From the NCBI GenBank assembly GCA_021846965.1, contig JAJZWA010000009.1, positions 1 to 64,000 of the forward strand: a stretch of DNA of 64,000 bases. Direction: 5' to 3'. The notes beneath the pieces are model-generated. The model was not told the DNA's origin. It did not search any database and was given only the letters and a program-made list of their open reading frames with translations. The DNA comes from Pseudomonadota bacterium. Lineage in GTDB: Bacteria; Pseudomonadota; Gammaproteobacteria; Burkholderiales; Burkholderiaceae_C. Of this stretch, positions 42,617 to 51,693 are shown piece after piece. The position numbers and the translations under genes were made by a program. The stretch's first letter is position 1, and each line of letters begins with the position of its first letter.

Positions 42617-42763
42617 ATGGCCAGTCGCGACTACGAAAACAAGGATTTCCAGGACATCGTCATCTGTGCGGCGCGTCTGGCACCCACTCTCCGCGAAGGC
42701 TTCGGGCACGGGCTGTCCGGTGTCGAACAGGCGCGCGCCGGCACCCTGCCCCGCGACAACTGA
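42617..42763 (+). CDS. Small hypothetical protein upstream of diguanylate cyclase
   Basis: A 48-residue ORF beginning MASRDYENKDFQD, with an AAAGGA ribosome site six bases ahead and ending 11 bases before the diguanylate cyclase gene. It has no membrane segment and contains one cysteine (VICAARLAP). I recognise no family. The good ribosome site and operon-like position argue that it is expressed; it may also serve as a translated leader for the cyclase. Confidence 0.45.
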   Translation: MASRDYENKDFQDIVICAARLAPTLREGFGHGLSGVEQARAGTLPRDN

Positions 42764-42774
42764 GAGGCTGCACC

Positions 42775-43764
42775 ATGGATCAGCCGGGCGATCACGAGCG
42801 CTTGATGCTGGCCCTGGAGGCCGCGGGACTGGATCTCTGGGAAAACGACCTGGTGGAGGGCAAGATCACCCGCAAGGTCACCAAGGTCTTCGAGGAACTC
42901 GGCTACCGGCCCGAGGAGGGGGTGGATCTGGTCGAGGACATCTACGGCATCGTGCACCCGGACGATGTGGCGCAGCTCAAGGCCGCCGTGGTCGCCCACC
43001 TGGCGGGCAAGACCCCGCAATACCGCTGTGAGTTCCGCCTGCGCGCGAAATCGGGTGCCTGGGTCTGGTATGCCAACTACGGCAAGATCATGGACCGGGA
43101 CGGCACGCGCCAGGGGCGGCGCTTCGTGGGCGTGACCTTCAGCATCGACGACCGCAGGCGCAAGGAGGCCGAACTCGAGCAGGCCAACGCGCTGCTACGC
43201 GAGCGCAACCGGCAACTGGCGGAGCTGAACCAGACCCTGCAGGCGCTGGCCACGACCGACCCGCTGACGGGTCTGGCGAACCGGCGCCAGCTGTTCGAGG
43301 CCGGCGAGCGCGAGGTGCAGCGTGCGCAGCGCATGGGACATGCCCTGTCGCTGCTGATCGTGGACATCGACGATTTCAAGCTGGTCAACGACACCTGGGG
43401 GCACGCCGCGGGGGACCAGGTGATCTGCGCGGTGGCCGCCACCTGCGCACGCAGCGTGCGCGGCCAGGTCGACCTGGTCGGACGCATCGGCGGCGAGGAA
43501 TTCGCGGTGCTGCTGCCGGAGGTCGGCATGGACGACGCGAACACCCTGGCCGCGCGCCTGTGCCGCTCGGTCCCGGCCTCTCCGGTGCCGCTGGGATCCA
43601 CCGCGCTGCTGGAGCTCACGGTGAGCATCGGCATCGCCACGCTGAGCCCGGAGGTGGCCTCGGTGCATGAGCTGCTGCGCCGGGCCGACCAGGCGCTGTA
43701 CCTGGCCAAGGGTGCCGGCAAGAACTGCGTGCGCCCGATGCCTCGCGCGGAGCGTGCGGCCTAG
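42775..43764 (+). CDS. PAS-GGDEF diguanylate cyclase
   Basis: A 329-residue soluble protein. A PAS domain (residues about 10-130, closing with FVGVTFSIDDRRR) senses an unknown signal, a short coiled coil (about 130-160) follows, and the GGDEF domain (about 160-325) carries GGEEF at residues 239-243. The expected I-site position reads GQVD rather than RxxD, so product inhibition is probably lost. GAGAGG before the ATG is a fair ribosome site. Confidence 0.92.
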   Translation: MDQPGDHERLMLALEAAGLDLWENDLVEGKITRKVTKVFEELGYRPEEGVDLVEDIYGIVHPDDVAQLKAAVVAHLAGKTPQYRCEFRLRAKSGAWVWYANYGKIMDRDGTRQGRRFVGVTFSIDDRRRKEAELEQANALLRERNRQLAELNQTLQALATTDPLTGLANRRQLFEAGEREVQRAQRMGHALSLLIVDIDDFKLVNDTWGHAAGDQVICAVAATCARSVRGQVDLVGRIGGEEFAVLLPEVGMDDANTLAARLCRSVPASPVPLGSTALLELTVSIGIATLSPEVASVHELLRRADQALYLAKGAGKNCVRPMPRAERAA

Positions 43765-43804
43765 CTGCGGGCCGCTGGAAGCAGCCCCGCCCGTCCCGGC
43801 CTGG

Positions 43805-44401
43805 TCACGGCGTCGCCGCGCAGCCGCCGGAAGCGGTGACCGAGCCCGCGCCCGCCACCACCGACTGCAGCTGACCCTTGCCGATGCCCCGCAGCAAGGT
43901 CGGGGTGGATTGGCCCTTCTTGCAGACCAGCAGCGTGGGCGTGGCGACCTGCCCGGCGGCCTTGAGGTCGTCCAGGTTGGTGCGCAGCGTGCGGTCGGTC
44001 TCGAAACTGGGCTGGGCGACGGGGTAGCCCCCCTCTTCGGCCAGCTCGTTGAATTGCGCTTCGTTCTTTTCCCAGGCGGCGGCTGGGTCGGCCGCCTGCA
44101 GGATGCCGGCGGCGCGACCTTCGCTATCGGGCTTCAGGAAGGCCACCAGGATCACGTGCACGCGCAGCTTGCCGGCCGCGACCAGCGGAGAGCTCTCGCG
44201 GCTCAGCTGGTTGCAAAAGCGGCAGTTGGGGTCTTCGAAGGCCACGATCAGCGGCCCCGCGGTGCCTACCGTGAAGGCCTTGCTCTGCATGGCCTGGCGC
44301 GCGAGTCGTGCGGCGACGGCCGCATCGGCGGCGTTTCCGGGCTGCGCGAAGGTCGCTTCGACAAGGAGCAGGCTGGCGAGCAGGAGCAGGAGTCGTTTCA
44401 T
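43805..44401 (-). CDS. DsbC/DsbG-like periplasmic thiol:disulfide protein
   Basis: A 198-residue exported thioredoxin-fold protein. The signal peptide covers residues 1-19 (cleavage near TFAQ). The redox motif is CRFC within VAFEDPNCRFCNQL, and the cis-Pro loop is VATPTLL. The short region before the fold could be a reduced dimerisation part, so it resembles DsbG but lacks a full N-terminal domain. It would isomerise or reduce disulfides in the periplasm. The 89-base gap to the next gene contains no obvious motif. Confidence 0.83.
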   Translation of the reverse strand: MKRLLLLLASLLLVEATFAQPGNAADAAVAARLARQAMQSKAFTVGTAGPLIVAFEDPNCRFCNQLSRESSPLVAAGKLRVHVILVAFLKPDSEGRAAGILQAADPAAAWEKNEAQFNELAEEGGYPVAQPSFETDRTLRTNLDDLKAAGQVATPTLLVCKKGQSTPTLLRGIGKGQLQSVVAGAGSVTASGGCAATP

Positions 44402-44490
44402 GGGAGGGAGGGAAGTTCCTGGAGGAAGCGCAAATGATAGGCGGCGCCCCGCGAATGCGCCCGGACTGCAGGCTGCCGGCGCCGGCCTCT

Positions 44491-46266
44491 TCAGGCGAAC
44501 GCGCCGCGGGCAGCGCCACCCCGGCGCAGTTCGATGGCACCACGCAGGCTGTTGAGAAACCAGACCCTCTCGGCCTTGCGCAGATGCTCCAGGCCCAGCA
44601 CGGCCTCCTGCAGGCGCCCCTGCTCCAGCCATTCGCGGCGCAGGCAGCCGTCGAGCAGCCCGCAGTCCAGCGCCGGCGTGAGCAGGCGCCCGCCGAGTTC
44701 CAGCGCCAGGTTGCCACGGGTGAATTCGGTCAGTTCGCCCTGCGCGTTGTGCAGCAGCACGTCGAACACGCCGGGGTGCGCGGCGGCCGCGCGCTCGTAG
44801 ACCTCGCGGCGCGTGGTCTTGTGGAACAGGCGGACGTCGTCGCGCGATACGGCGAATGCCGCCAGCGCGAACAGCGCGGGCTTGCCGTCCAGGCCCTCGG
44901 GCAGTGGCCCCAGGCTGGCGCGCAGGCTGCCGCCGGGGTCCAGCACGAGACGCAGGCGCGCACGGCCGCCGGGGGCCTGGGCCGCGTGGTGCCGCAGCAA
45001 GTGGCGCCACGCGCCGGGGTCGGCGGGAAAGCCGAAATAGCGCGCCGAAGCCTCCAGGCGCGCCAGATGCAGGTCCTCGCGCAGCGCCTTGCCCTGTTCA
45101 ACACGCAGGGTCTCGATGAGCTCGAAGGCACCGGGATCGCAGCGCAGGAAGCGGCTCTTGACCAGCACTTCCTGGTATTCCCCCTCGGGCGTGGAGTCCC
45201 AGACGATGCCGCTGCCCAGTCCGCAGCTGGCCCGGCCGGTGCGTGCGTCCACGGTGACGGTGCGGATGGCCACGTTGAACACGGCATCGCCGCCGGGGCG
45301 CAGCAGCCCGACGGCGCCGCAATAGGCACCCCGCGCGGAGGCCTCGTGGCCGGCGATCCAGGCCATGGCGCTGACCTTCGGCGCCCCCGTCACCGAGCCG
45401 CAGGGAAACAGGGCCCGGAAAATGTCCTCCAGGCCCAGGCCCTCACGCATGCGCGCGCTCACCGTGGAGCTCATCTGCCACACGGTGGGATGCTGCTCCA
45501 CCGCGAAGCGCTGCGGAACCTCCACGCCGTGGGGCTGCGCAAGACGCGAGACGTCGTTGCGCAGCAGGTCGACGATCATCAGGTTCTCGGCGCGGTCCTT
45601 CGCGGAAGCGAGCAGCTCGTCGCGCATGGCCTGATCCTCGCGGGCATGGCGCCCACGCGGCCGGGTGCCTTTCATCGGGCGCGTGGTCAGGCATTGCCCG
45701 TCGCGCCGGAAGAACAACTCGGGAGAGGCCGAGACGATGCGATGGCGTCCGAGGTCGAGATAGGCGCAATAGCCCGCCGGTTGCGCGGCACGCAGGCGGC
45801 GATACAGCTCGATGGCACTGCCCTCGTAGCGGGCATGCATGCGCAGCGTGTGGTTCACCTGGTAGAACTCGCCGCGGCCGATGGCCTGTCGGATGTGCGC
45901 CACCTCGGCCTCGTAGCGCGCGCGCCCGATCTCGGGGCGCAGATCCAGCTCGGTGTCCGGCGCGAAGTCGAGGGCCCGGTCCGGCGAATCCTCGGGAGGC
46001 CGCGGGCGATCGTGCACCGCGAACCAGGCCAGCGGCAGCGGACCCTTCGCATGCACCAGCAGGGCTTCGTCGAAGGCCGGTGCGGCCTCGTAGGCGACCA
46101 TGCCCACCACCCAGGCGCCGGCCTGCGCCTGCTGCTGCGCGGCGCGCAGCACGCCAGGTACCTGCGCCGGCGTTTCGGCACGCAGCACGGCACGAGGCTG
46201 ACCGAATTCCAGGCGCGTGCGTGCGCCGTGGGGCTCGGCGAAATCGATGATGGCGCTGGGGCGCAT
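44491..46266 (-). CDS. pabB: Aminodeoxychorismate synthase I fused to class IV aminotransferase-type lyase
   Basis: A 591-residue fusion for p-aminobenzoate (folate) synthesis. Residues about 1-365 are PabB, with RPMKGTRPRG (the PabB-type lysine motif), the chorismate-binding HPTVWQMSSTVSAR and the closing LGSGIVWDSTPEGEYQE. Residues about 375-590 match class IV PLP enzymes (PabC, aminodeoxychorismate lyase). It includes the substrate loop LTEFTRGNLALE, and HKTTRREVYERA contributes the catalytic lysine (HKTTRR). Such fusions supply both steps after the glutamine amidotransferase PabA, which is not in the window. Confidence 0.9.
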   Translation of the reverse strand: MRPSAIIDFAEPHGARTRLEFGQPRAVLRAETPAQVPGVLRAAQQQAQAGAWVVGMVAYEAAPAFDEALLVHAKGPLPLAWFAVHDRPRPPEDSPDRALDFAPDTELDLRPEIGRARYEAEVAHIRQAIGRGEFYQVNHTLRMHARYEGSAIELYRRLRAAQPAGYCAYLDLGRHRIVSASPELFFRRDGQCLTTRPMKGTRPRGRHAREDQAMRDELLASAKDRAENLMIVDLLRNDVSRLAQPHGVEVPQRFAVEQHPTVWQMSSTVSARMREGLGLEDIFRALFPCGSVTGAPKVSAMAWIAGHEASARGAYCGAVGLLRPGGDAVFNVAIRTVTVDARTGRASCGLGSGIVWDSTPEGEYQEVLVKSRFLRCDPGAFELIETLRVEQGKALREDLHLARLEASARYFGFPADPGAWRHLLRHHAAQAPGGRARLRLVLDPGGSLRASLGPLPEGLDGKPALFALAAFAVSRDDVRLFHKTTRREVYERAAAAHPGVFDVLLHNAQGELTEFTRGNLALELGGRLLTPALDCGLLDGCLRREWLEQGRLQEAVLGLEHLRKAERVWFLNSLRGAIELRRGGAARGAFA

Positions 46267-46298
46267 GCCGTGACCTGGGTGTGCTCCCTGCGCAGCGC

Positions 46299-47651
46299 TC
46301 AGCGCATGGTCACGAATTCTTCCGCGGCGGTCGGGTGGATCGCCACGGTGTCGTCGAAATCGCGTTTGGTGGCGCCCATTTTCAAGGCCACGGCGAAGCC
46401 CTGGAGCATTTCGTCCATGCCATAGCCAATGCCGTGGATGCCCACGATGCGCTGGCGCGGCCCTTCGCAGACCAGTTTCATGCGCGCCGGCTGGCGCGCG
46501 TGGGTCACCGCGGTGTACATGGCGGTGAACGAGGACTGGTACACGGTGATGGCCTCATCGCCGAACTCGGCACGTGCCTCGGTTTCGCTCAGGCCCACGG
46601 TACCGATGGGCGGGTGACTGAACACCACGGTGGGCACGTTGCGGTAGTCCAGGCGCTCGTCGGGCTTGCCGTTGAACAGTCGCTCCGACAGGCGCCGACC
46701 CGCCGCCACGGCCACGGGGGTCAGCGCCAGCCTGCCGGTGACGTCGCCCACCGCGTGGATTCCAGGCACGTTGGTGTCCTGGAAGTCGTCGACCAGCACG
46801 TGGCCGGCGGCATCGGTGTCCACGCCGGCGGCCTGCAGGCGCAGCGAGGCGGTATTGGGATGGCGCCCGATGGCCCAAACGAGGCAGTCGGTGATGTGGC
46901 TGCGTCCGTCCTCGAGCAGCAATTCCAGGCTGCCGTCCGGATGACGGCGCACGGCCTTGGGCACGGCGTGGGCATGCAGCGCGGGGCCCTCGGCCTGCAT
47001 CACCTCGACCAGGGTCTGTCCCAGCAGGGGGTCGAAATGTCGCAGCGGTGCCTCGTGACGCACGAACAGGTGGGCCTGCGAGCCCAGCGCATGGAGCACT
47101 CCCGCCAGTTCCACGGCGATGTAGCCCGCGCCGACGATGGCGGTGCGTCGCGGCAGCTCGCGCAGGGCGAAGAAACCGTCGGAGTCGATGCCCAGCTCGG
47201 CGCCCGGGATGTCCGGGCGGGCCGGGTAGCCACCGGTCGCCACCAGGATATGCGGGGCCGTGTAGTGCTGCCCCTCCACTTCCACGGTGCGCGCATCCAC
47301 GAAACTTGCGCGCCCGCGGATCAGATCGACCTTGTTGCGCTCCAGACCGGACAGGTAGGAGCCATGGATGCGCTGGATGTAGGCGTCGCGACTGGCCACC
47401 AGGGTGGCCCAGTCCAGGCGCGTGCCGGTGGTCTGGAATCCGTAGCCGGGGCCGTAGCGCTGGATGGCGTCGGCGATCTGGCCCGCATGCCACATGACCT
47501 TCTTGGGCACGCAGCCGACGTTCACGCAGGTGCCGCCGATGGGGCCGGCCTCCACCAGCGCGCAACGTTGCCCGTGCATGGCCGCGCGGTTGGCCGAGGC
47601 GATGCCCCCGCTGCCGCCGCCGATCACCAGGTAGTCGTAGCGCCGGCTCAT
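46299..47651 (-). CDS. gor: Glutathione reductase
   Basis: A 450-residue FAD-dependent NADPH:glutathione oxidoreductase. FAD binding is at [14 protein letters not shown], the redox disulfide is Cys42-Cys47 in [11 protein letters not shown], the NADPH-binding site is [12 protein letters not shown] and the catalytic His lies in [10 protein letters not shown] at the C-terminus. All motifs are intact and length is normal. Its ATG overlaps the RidA stop by four bases (ATGA), so the two are coupled. Confidence 0.95.
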   Translation of the reverse strand: MSRRYDYLVIGGGSGGIASANRAAMHGQRCALVEAGPIGGTCVNVGCVPKKVMWHAGQIADAIQRYGPGYGFQTTGTRLDWATLVASRDAYIQRIHGSYLSGLERNKVDLIRGRASFVDARTVEVEGQHYTAPHILVATGGYPARPDIPGAELGIDSDGFFALRELPRRTAIVGAGYIAVELAGVLHALGSQAHLFVRHEAPLRHFDPLLGQTLVEVMQAEGPALHAHAVPKAVRRHPDGSLELLLEDGRSHITDCLVWAIGRHPNTASLRLQAAGVDTDAAGHVLVDDFQDTNVPGIHAVGDVTGRLALTPVAVAAGRRLSERLFNGKPDERLDYRNVPTVVFSHPPIGTVGLSETEARAEFGDEAITVYQSSFTAMYTAVTHARQPARMKLVCEGPRQRIVGIHGIGYGMDEMLQGFAVALKMGATKRDFDDTVAIHPTAAEEFVTMR

Positions 47652-48013
47652 GGCGTCGGCTCCCCGACCTGCAGCGCGGTGACCACGATCTCGATGCGCC
47701 AGCGAGGATCGGCGAGCAGCGCCTGCACCGTGGCGCGCGGGGGCGTGGCTCCCGGCACCACCCAGGCATCCCAGACGGCGTTCATCGCCGCCAGGTCGTG
47801 GATATCGGCCAGGAAGATCTGCACGCTGAGCAGATGGCTCTTGTCGGAGCCGCATTGCGCCAGCAGGCGATCGACATGGCCCAGCACCTCGCGGGTCTGC
47901 GCGGAAATATCGGCCTCGGGCTGGTTCTCGGGAACCTGCCCGGCCAGGTGGATCACGCCATGGGCGATCGCGGCCTCGCTCAGCCGCGGGCCGACATGCA
48001 GCCTCCGGATCAT
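47648..48013 (-). CDS. RidA family protein
   Basis: A 121-residue RidA/YjgF/UK114 protein. Members trimerise and hydrolyse reactive enamine/imine intermediates. The conserved arginine is in [10 protein letters not shown] and the end EIVVTAL is typical. The N-terminal stretch diverges from archetypal RidA, suggesting a Rid-subfamily member of different specificity. Start at 48013 gives the standard length. It is coupled to glutathione reductase. Confidence 0.88.
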   Translation of the reverse strand: MIRRLHVGPRLSEAAIAHGVIHLAGQVPENQPEADISAQTREVLGHVDRLLAQCGSDKSHLLSVQIFLADIHDLAAMNAVWDAWVVPGATPPRATVQALLADPRWRIEIVVTALQVGEPTP

Positions 48014-48132
48014 GGTGGTCGGTGGGGAGCCTGGGGGAGCGCCCATTGTCGCATCCGGCGTCCAGCGGCGCAGGCACCCTGGAGCATGGCCCCGCAGGCG
48101 AAGCCCCGCTGCCGCTGCCGGCGCGCCCGCAC

Positions 48133-48504
48133 TCAGCTCCTGCCGCGCAAGGCGGCGTCCACGTAGCGGTGCAGGGCCCGGTAGTCCAGGGGCCTGTCCA
48201 GCAGACCGTCGAAGCCCGCGGCGCGGATGCTCGCCTCGTCCACGTCGCCGGCGCGCGCGCTCAGCGCGTGCAGGCGCAGCGCGAAGGTCGCGGGATGGGC
48301 CTTGATGCGCCGAAGCGCCCGCAGGCTTTCGGTGAGCGGATGCTCGACGCCCAGCAGCACCAGCTCGGGCGCATGGCGCAGGGCCAGATCGGGGGCGTCG
48401 CGCAGGCTGCCTGCCTGCACCACACGGTGGCCGGCCTGAAGCAGGGTCATGGCCGCGAGCTTGCGACGCGACGCCCGCGCGTCCACCAGAAGAATCGTGC
48501 TCAA
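48133..48504 (-). CDS. Degenerate receiver-domain protein
   Basis: A 123-residue single-domain receiver-like protein. Start is taken as a TTG at 48504 because GGAGGAGAT lies just ahead and it aligns with receiver proteins. The acidic pair is reduced (ILLVDAR), the phospho-acceptor Asp is replaced by Gly52 in LVLLGVEHP and the conserved Lys by Arg in LLDRPLD. It therefore should not be phosphorylated in the usual way, and may act as a docking protein. A longer ATG start at 48663 is possible but unlikely. Confidence 0.7.
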   Translation of the reverse strand: MSTILLVDARASRRKLAAMTLLQAGHRVVQAGSLRDAPDLALRHAPELVLLGVEHPLTESLRALRRIKAHPATFALRLHALSARAGDVDEASIRAAGFDGLLDRPLDYRALHRYVDAALRGRS

Positions 48505-48812
48505 CGAGATCTCCTCCGCCGCGGCCCGTGCTGGGAGCCGATGCGTGAATCTGAGGAGACGGGGGCGAGGTCTCTTCGGGCGAGGCCGGCGCGCGGGCAT
48601 GCGCGGGCGGCGGGGCCATGCGGGCGAAGTCTGGGCCCGCGCAAACTGGCATCGGATGCGCACGCCGGAAATTCACGTTGGTCAAATTTCCAGCGATATC
48701 CGGTTTATATATTCAAATAAATGGATTGAACGTTAATTTATCCTAAGGAAAATAACAATCTCGGTCAAATATTCAGTTTCCCACCCACCCCGCCTTGCTC
48801 GTGGCCTGACGC
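48505..48812. promoter_or_regulatory. AT-rich control region before the ANTAR regulator
   Basis: The 308 bases between the degenerate receiver and the ANTAR response regulator include an AT-rich block (about 48665-48780), unlike its surroundings. It holds two direct copies of GGTCAAAT (48680-48687 and 48763-48770), 83 bases apart, and several -10-like hexamers (TTATAT, TATATT), but no clear -35/-10 pair. The best reading is a promoter with flanking sites of an activator; no gene is seen. Confidence 0.4.
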
Positions 48813-49430
48813 ATGATGCCTTCCCACAGCCCCCCTCCTCCTGACGCCCCGACCCTGCTGCTGGTCGACGACGACCGCCTGGCCTTGGCCACCACCGCCC
48901 AGGGCCTTCGCCAGATGGGATACGCCGTGGTCACTGCCGATTCTCCCGAACAGGCCTTGCGCAGCGCCGCCGACGCGAGCTTCCACCTCGCCGTGCTGGA
49001 CATGCGCATGCCGGGCCTGTCGGGCATCGAGCTGGCCCATCTGCTGGAGCGACGCCACGGGCTGCGCAGCCTGTTCCTCAGCGCGCATGGCGAGCGCCAC
49101 GAGGTGAGCGATGCCATCGCCCAGGGCGCGCTGGGCTACCTGGTCAAACCGGTGGATCCGGCACGCATGGTCCCGACCATCGAGGCCGCGCTGGCGCGCG
49201 CACGCGACCTCGATGCCCTGCAGGCGGCCAAGCAGCAGCTCGAGCATGCGCTGGCGGGAGACCGGGTGGTCAGCGTGGCCGTGGGGCTGCGCATGGCGCG
49301 GGAAGGCTTGTCCGAACAGGCTGCCTTCGCCGCGTTGCGGGACGAGGCCCGGCGGCAGCGACGCAAGCTCCAGGATTTCTGCACCGAACTCGTGGGCTCC
49401 GCGCCCGCGCACGGCCGTGTCGGCCCCTGA
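48813..49430 (+). CDS. ANTAR-domain response regulator (AmiR/NasT type)
   Basis: A 205-residue regulator. The receiver domain (residues about 14-125) has the acidic pair in LLLVDDD, phospho-acceptor Asp63 in VLDMRMPG and Lys in YLVKPVD. The linker coiled coil leads to an ANTAR RNA-binding domain (about 140-195, with AVGLRMAREGLSEQAAFAALRDEARRQ). Such proteins bind hairpins in mRNA leaders and prevent termination. Its end overlaps the histidine kinase start by 14 bases, so the two make a two-component system. The target RNA is unknown. Confidence 0.92.
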   Translation: MMPSHSPPPPDAPTLLLVDDDRLALATTAQGLRQMGYAVVTADSPEQALRSAADASFHLAVLDMRMPGLSGIELAHLLERRHGLRSLFLSAHGERHEVSDAIAQGALGYLVKPVDPARMVPTIEAALARARDLDALQAAKQQLEHALAGDRVVSVAVGLRMAREGLSEQAAFAALRDEARRQRRKLQDFCTELVGSAPAHGRVGP

Positions 49431-51642
49431 GCCCGGGCACCCCGTGGCACCAACGGCCTCGGCAGCCCTGGAGCCTGCGACGGCGGCGGGAATCCTGCAC
49501 GCGCTTGCCGACGGAGTCTTCGTGCTCTCCCTGGAAGACCTGCGGTTCCTGTATACCAACCCGGCCTTCGACGCCATGTTCGGCTACGAGGCCGGCGAAC
49601 TCCTGGGCCAGCCGGTGTCCAGGATCAATGCGCCGGATGCGCTCTCCCCCGAGGACACCGCGCGCGCCATCCGCGACGTGCTTCGCGGCACGAACCGCTG
49701 GGACGGGGACGTGCTGTGCCTGCGCAAGGACGGCAGCACCTTCCGCACCTACAACACGGCCACGGTGGACGAACTGCCGGGATGGGGCAGGGTCGTGGTG
49801 GCCATCCAGCGCGACGTCGGCTCGGTGCGCGGAGCCGAGGCGGAGCTGCGCCTGCGTGGGGTCTACGTGGCCACGCTGCTGGACCACTTTCCCTTTCCCG
49901 CGTGGATGAAGGATCCGCAGGGCCGCTTCCTGGCCGCGAATCAGGCACTGGCCGAAGCCGCCGGGTTGGCGGACCCGGAGATGCTGCTGGGCCTGGCGGA
50001 TCCTGGCGGCCTGCCGCCGGACCTGGCCGCGCACATGCGCCTGGGTGAGCGCCGGGCGATCGCCAGCGCCCGGCCCACCGTGCGCGATTGTCGGGTGGAG
50101 CAGCGCGGTTGCGTGCGCTGGTGGGAAGTGTTCCATACACCGGTCCGTCTGAAGGATTCGACCATCGGCGTGCTGGGCTTCGCGCGCGATGTCAGCGATC
50201 GCCAGGCCGCGGCCGAGGCCCTGCGCGAGCGCCAGCGCTGGCTGCACGCCATCCTCGATCAGCTTCCCGTGGGCGTGAGCCTGTTCGATTCCCAGGGGCA
50301 TGTCGTGCTGGACAACGCCTCGATGCGCGGGTTCACCGACAGCGGCCACATTCCCTCGATGTCCACGCGCCAGCGCCTGCGCTGGCAGGCACGCGGCGCC
50401 GATGGCACACTGCTGGAGCCTGAGCAATGGCCTGGCGCGCGGGCGCTGCGCGGCGAATCGGTGCGCCAGGGCATCGAATTCGAACACCGGGGCAGCGACG
50501 GCAGCCTGCGCACCGTGCTGGTTTCGGCGGTCCCGTTCCACGCCGGCGACGGCCCCATGGCCGTCGCCGTGGCGGTGGCCCAGGACATCAGCAAGCGCAA
50601 AATGGCGGAAGCCGCGCTGCGCCAAAGCGAGCAACAACTGCGCATCGTCGCCGACCACCATCCGGATGGAATCTTTCACATCGACCGGGAGCACCGCATC
50701 GTCTACCTCAATGCTCCCACCGTGCAGTGGCTGGGTCGGGTGTTGAATCGCCCGGACCTGCACCTGGACGAATTGCGGGGACACAGGGTGTGGGAGATCC
50801 TGGGCGAGACCGAGCTGAGCCTCGGTTATCGGCACCACAGCGAACAGGTGATGCGCACCGGCCGTCCCGGCAGCGTGGAAGAGTCGACCATGATCAACGG
50901 CGAGCCGCGCACCCGACTGCTACTGCGCACGCCCGTGCGCGACGCCACGGGCGAGGTCGTGGGGCTGCTGGGCATCGCGCGGGACATCAGCGACCGGCGC
51001 CAGCAGGAGCTGGCGAATCTGCAACAGCTCCACGAGCAGCGCGACGCGCTGGTGTCCGAGGTGCATCACCGCATCAAGAACCATCTGCAGGGCGTGCTGG
51101 GGCTGCTGCGCCTGCGCATCGACCGCCACCCCGACCTGCGCGATCCCCTGGCCGAGGTGATGATCCAGATCCAGGCCATCGCCGGGGTCTACGGCCTGAG
51201 CGAAGGTCGTGCCGGAACGGACGCCGAACTCCTGAACATCGTCGGGCTCGTGGTGCAGGGCGCGGCAGCTGCGGCTCCGATGCGCTTCGAGCCGGAAATC
51301 CCTCCGGGCATCGGCCTGCGAGAGACGGATGCGGTTCCGATCGCGCTGGTCATCAACGAGCTGTTGAGCAATGCCTCCAAGCACCTCGCGGCGCACGACC
51401 CGGAGCGGCCCGTGTGCATCAGGCTGGACGGCGACGAGCAGGGCCTGTGCGTGCGCATTCGCAACGGCCCCGCCTGGCTGCCTCCGGACTTCGATTTCGC
51501 CTCGGGCCGCGGCCTGGGCACCGGCCTGCAGTTGCTGGCTACCCTGCTGCCCAGCCAGGGAGCTCGCCTGAGCATCCGGCAGGATGGCGACGAGGTGGTC
51601 GCCGAGCTGCTGTTGCACGAGCCCGTGGTGCGGGCACGCTGA
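49417..51642 (+). CDS. Four-PAS sensor histidine kinase (HisKA_2 type)
   Basis: A 741-residue soluble kinase without membrane segments. Four PAS domains (residues about 20-140, 145-265, 270-400 and 405-535) precede a HisKA_2 dimerisation box (VSEVHHRIKNHLQGVLGLL, phosphorylated His near 551) and an HATPase domain with NELLSNASKHL and a glycine-rich lid (GRGLGTGLQLL). This kinase class often pairs with ANTAR regulators, as in EutW-EutV. Start is taken as the GTG at 49417 overlapping the regulator's end; it may be further in. Confidence 0.85.
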   Translation: MSAPEPGHPVAPTASAALEPATAAGILHALADGVFVLSLEDLRFLYTNPAFDAMFGYEAGELLGQPVSRINAPDALSPEDTARAIRDVLRGTNRWDGDVLCLRKDGSTFRTYNTATVDELPGWGRVVVAIQRDVGSVRGAEAELRLRGVYVATLLDHFPFPAWMKDPQGRFLAANQALAEAAGLADPEMLLGLADPGGLPPDLAAHMRLGERRAIASARPTVRDCRVEQRGCVRWWEVFHTPVRLKDSTIGVLGFARDVSDRQAAAEALRERQRWLHAILDQLPVGVSLFDSQGHVVLDNASMRGFTDSGHIPSMSTRQRLRWQARGADGTLLEPEQWPGARALRGESVRQGIEFEHRGSDGSLRTVLVSAVPFHAGDGPMAVAVAVAQDISKRKMAEAALRQSEQQLRIVADHHPDGIFHIDREHRIVYLNAPTVQWLGRVLNRPDLHLDELRGHRVWEILGETELSLGYRHHSEQVMRTGRPGSVEESTMINGEPRTRLLLRTPVRDATGEVVGLLGIARDISDRRQQELANLQQLHEQRDALVSEVHHRIKNHLQGVLGLLRLRIDRHPDLRDPLAEVMIQIQAIAGVYGLSEGRAGTDAELLNIVGLVVQGAAAAAPMRFEPEIPPGIGLRETDAVPIALVINELLSNASKHLAAHDPERPVCIRLDGDEQGLCVRIRNGPAWLPPDFDFASGRGLGTGLQLLATLLPSQGARLSIRQDGDEVVAELLLHEPVVRAR

Positions 51643-51655
51643 GTGGACCGCCGGC

Positions 51656-51689
51656 GGCCGTGCAGGCATGGCCGCCGGCCTGCACGGCC
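51656..51689. terminator. Bidirectional hairpin between convergent genes
   Basis: A perfect 12-base inverted repeat (GGCCGTGCAGGC / GCCTGCACGGCC) with a ten-base loop, just after the histidine kinase stop and four bases from the IolG-like gene stop. There is no T-run, but the position between convergent genes and the very stable stem make it a likely bidirectional transcription barrier. Confidence 0.6.
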
Positions 51690-51693
51690 CGGC

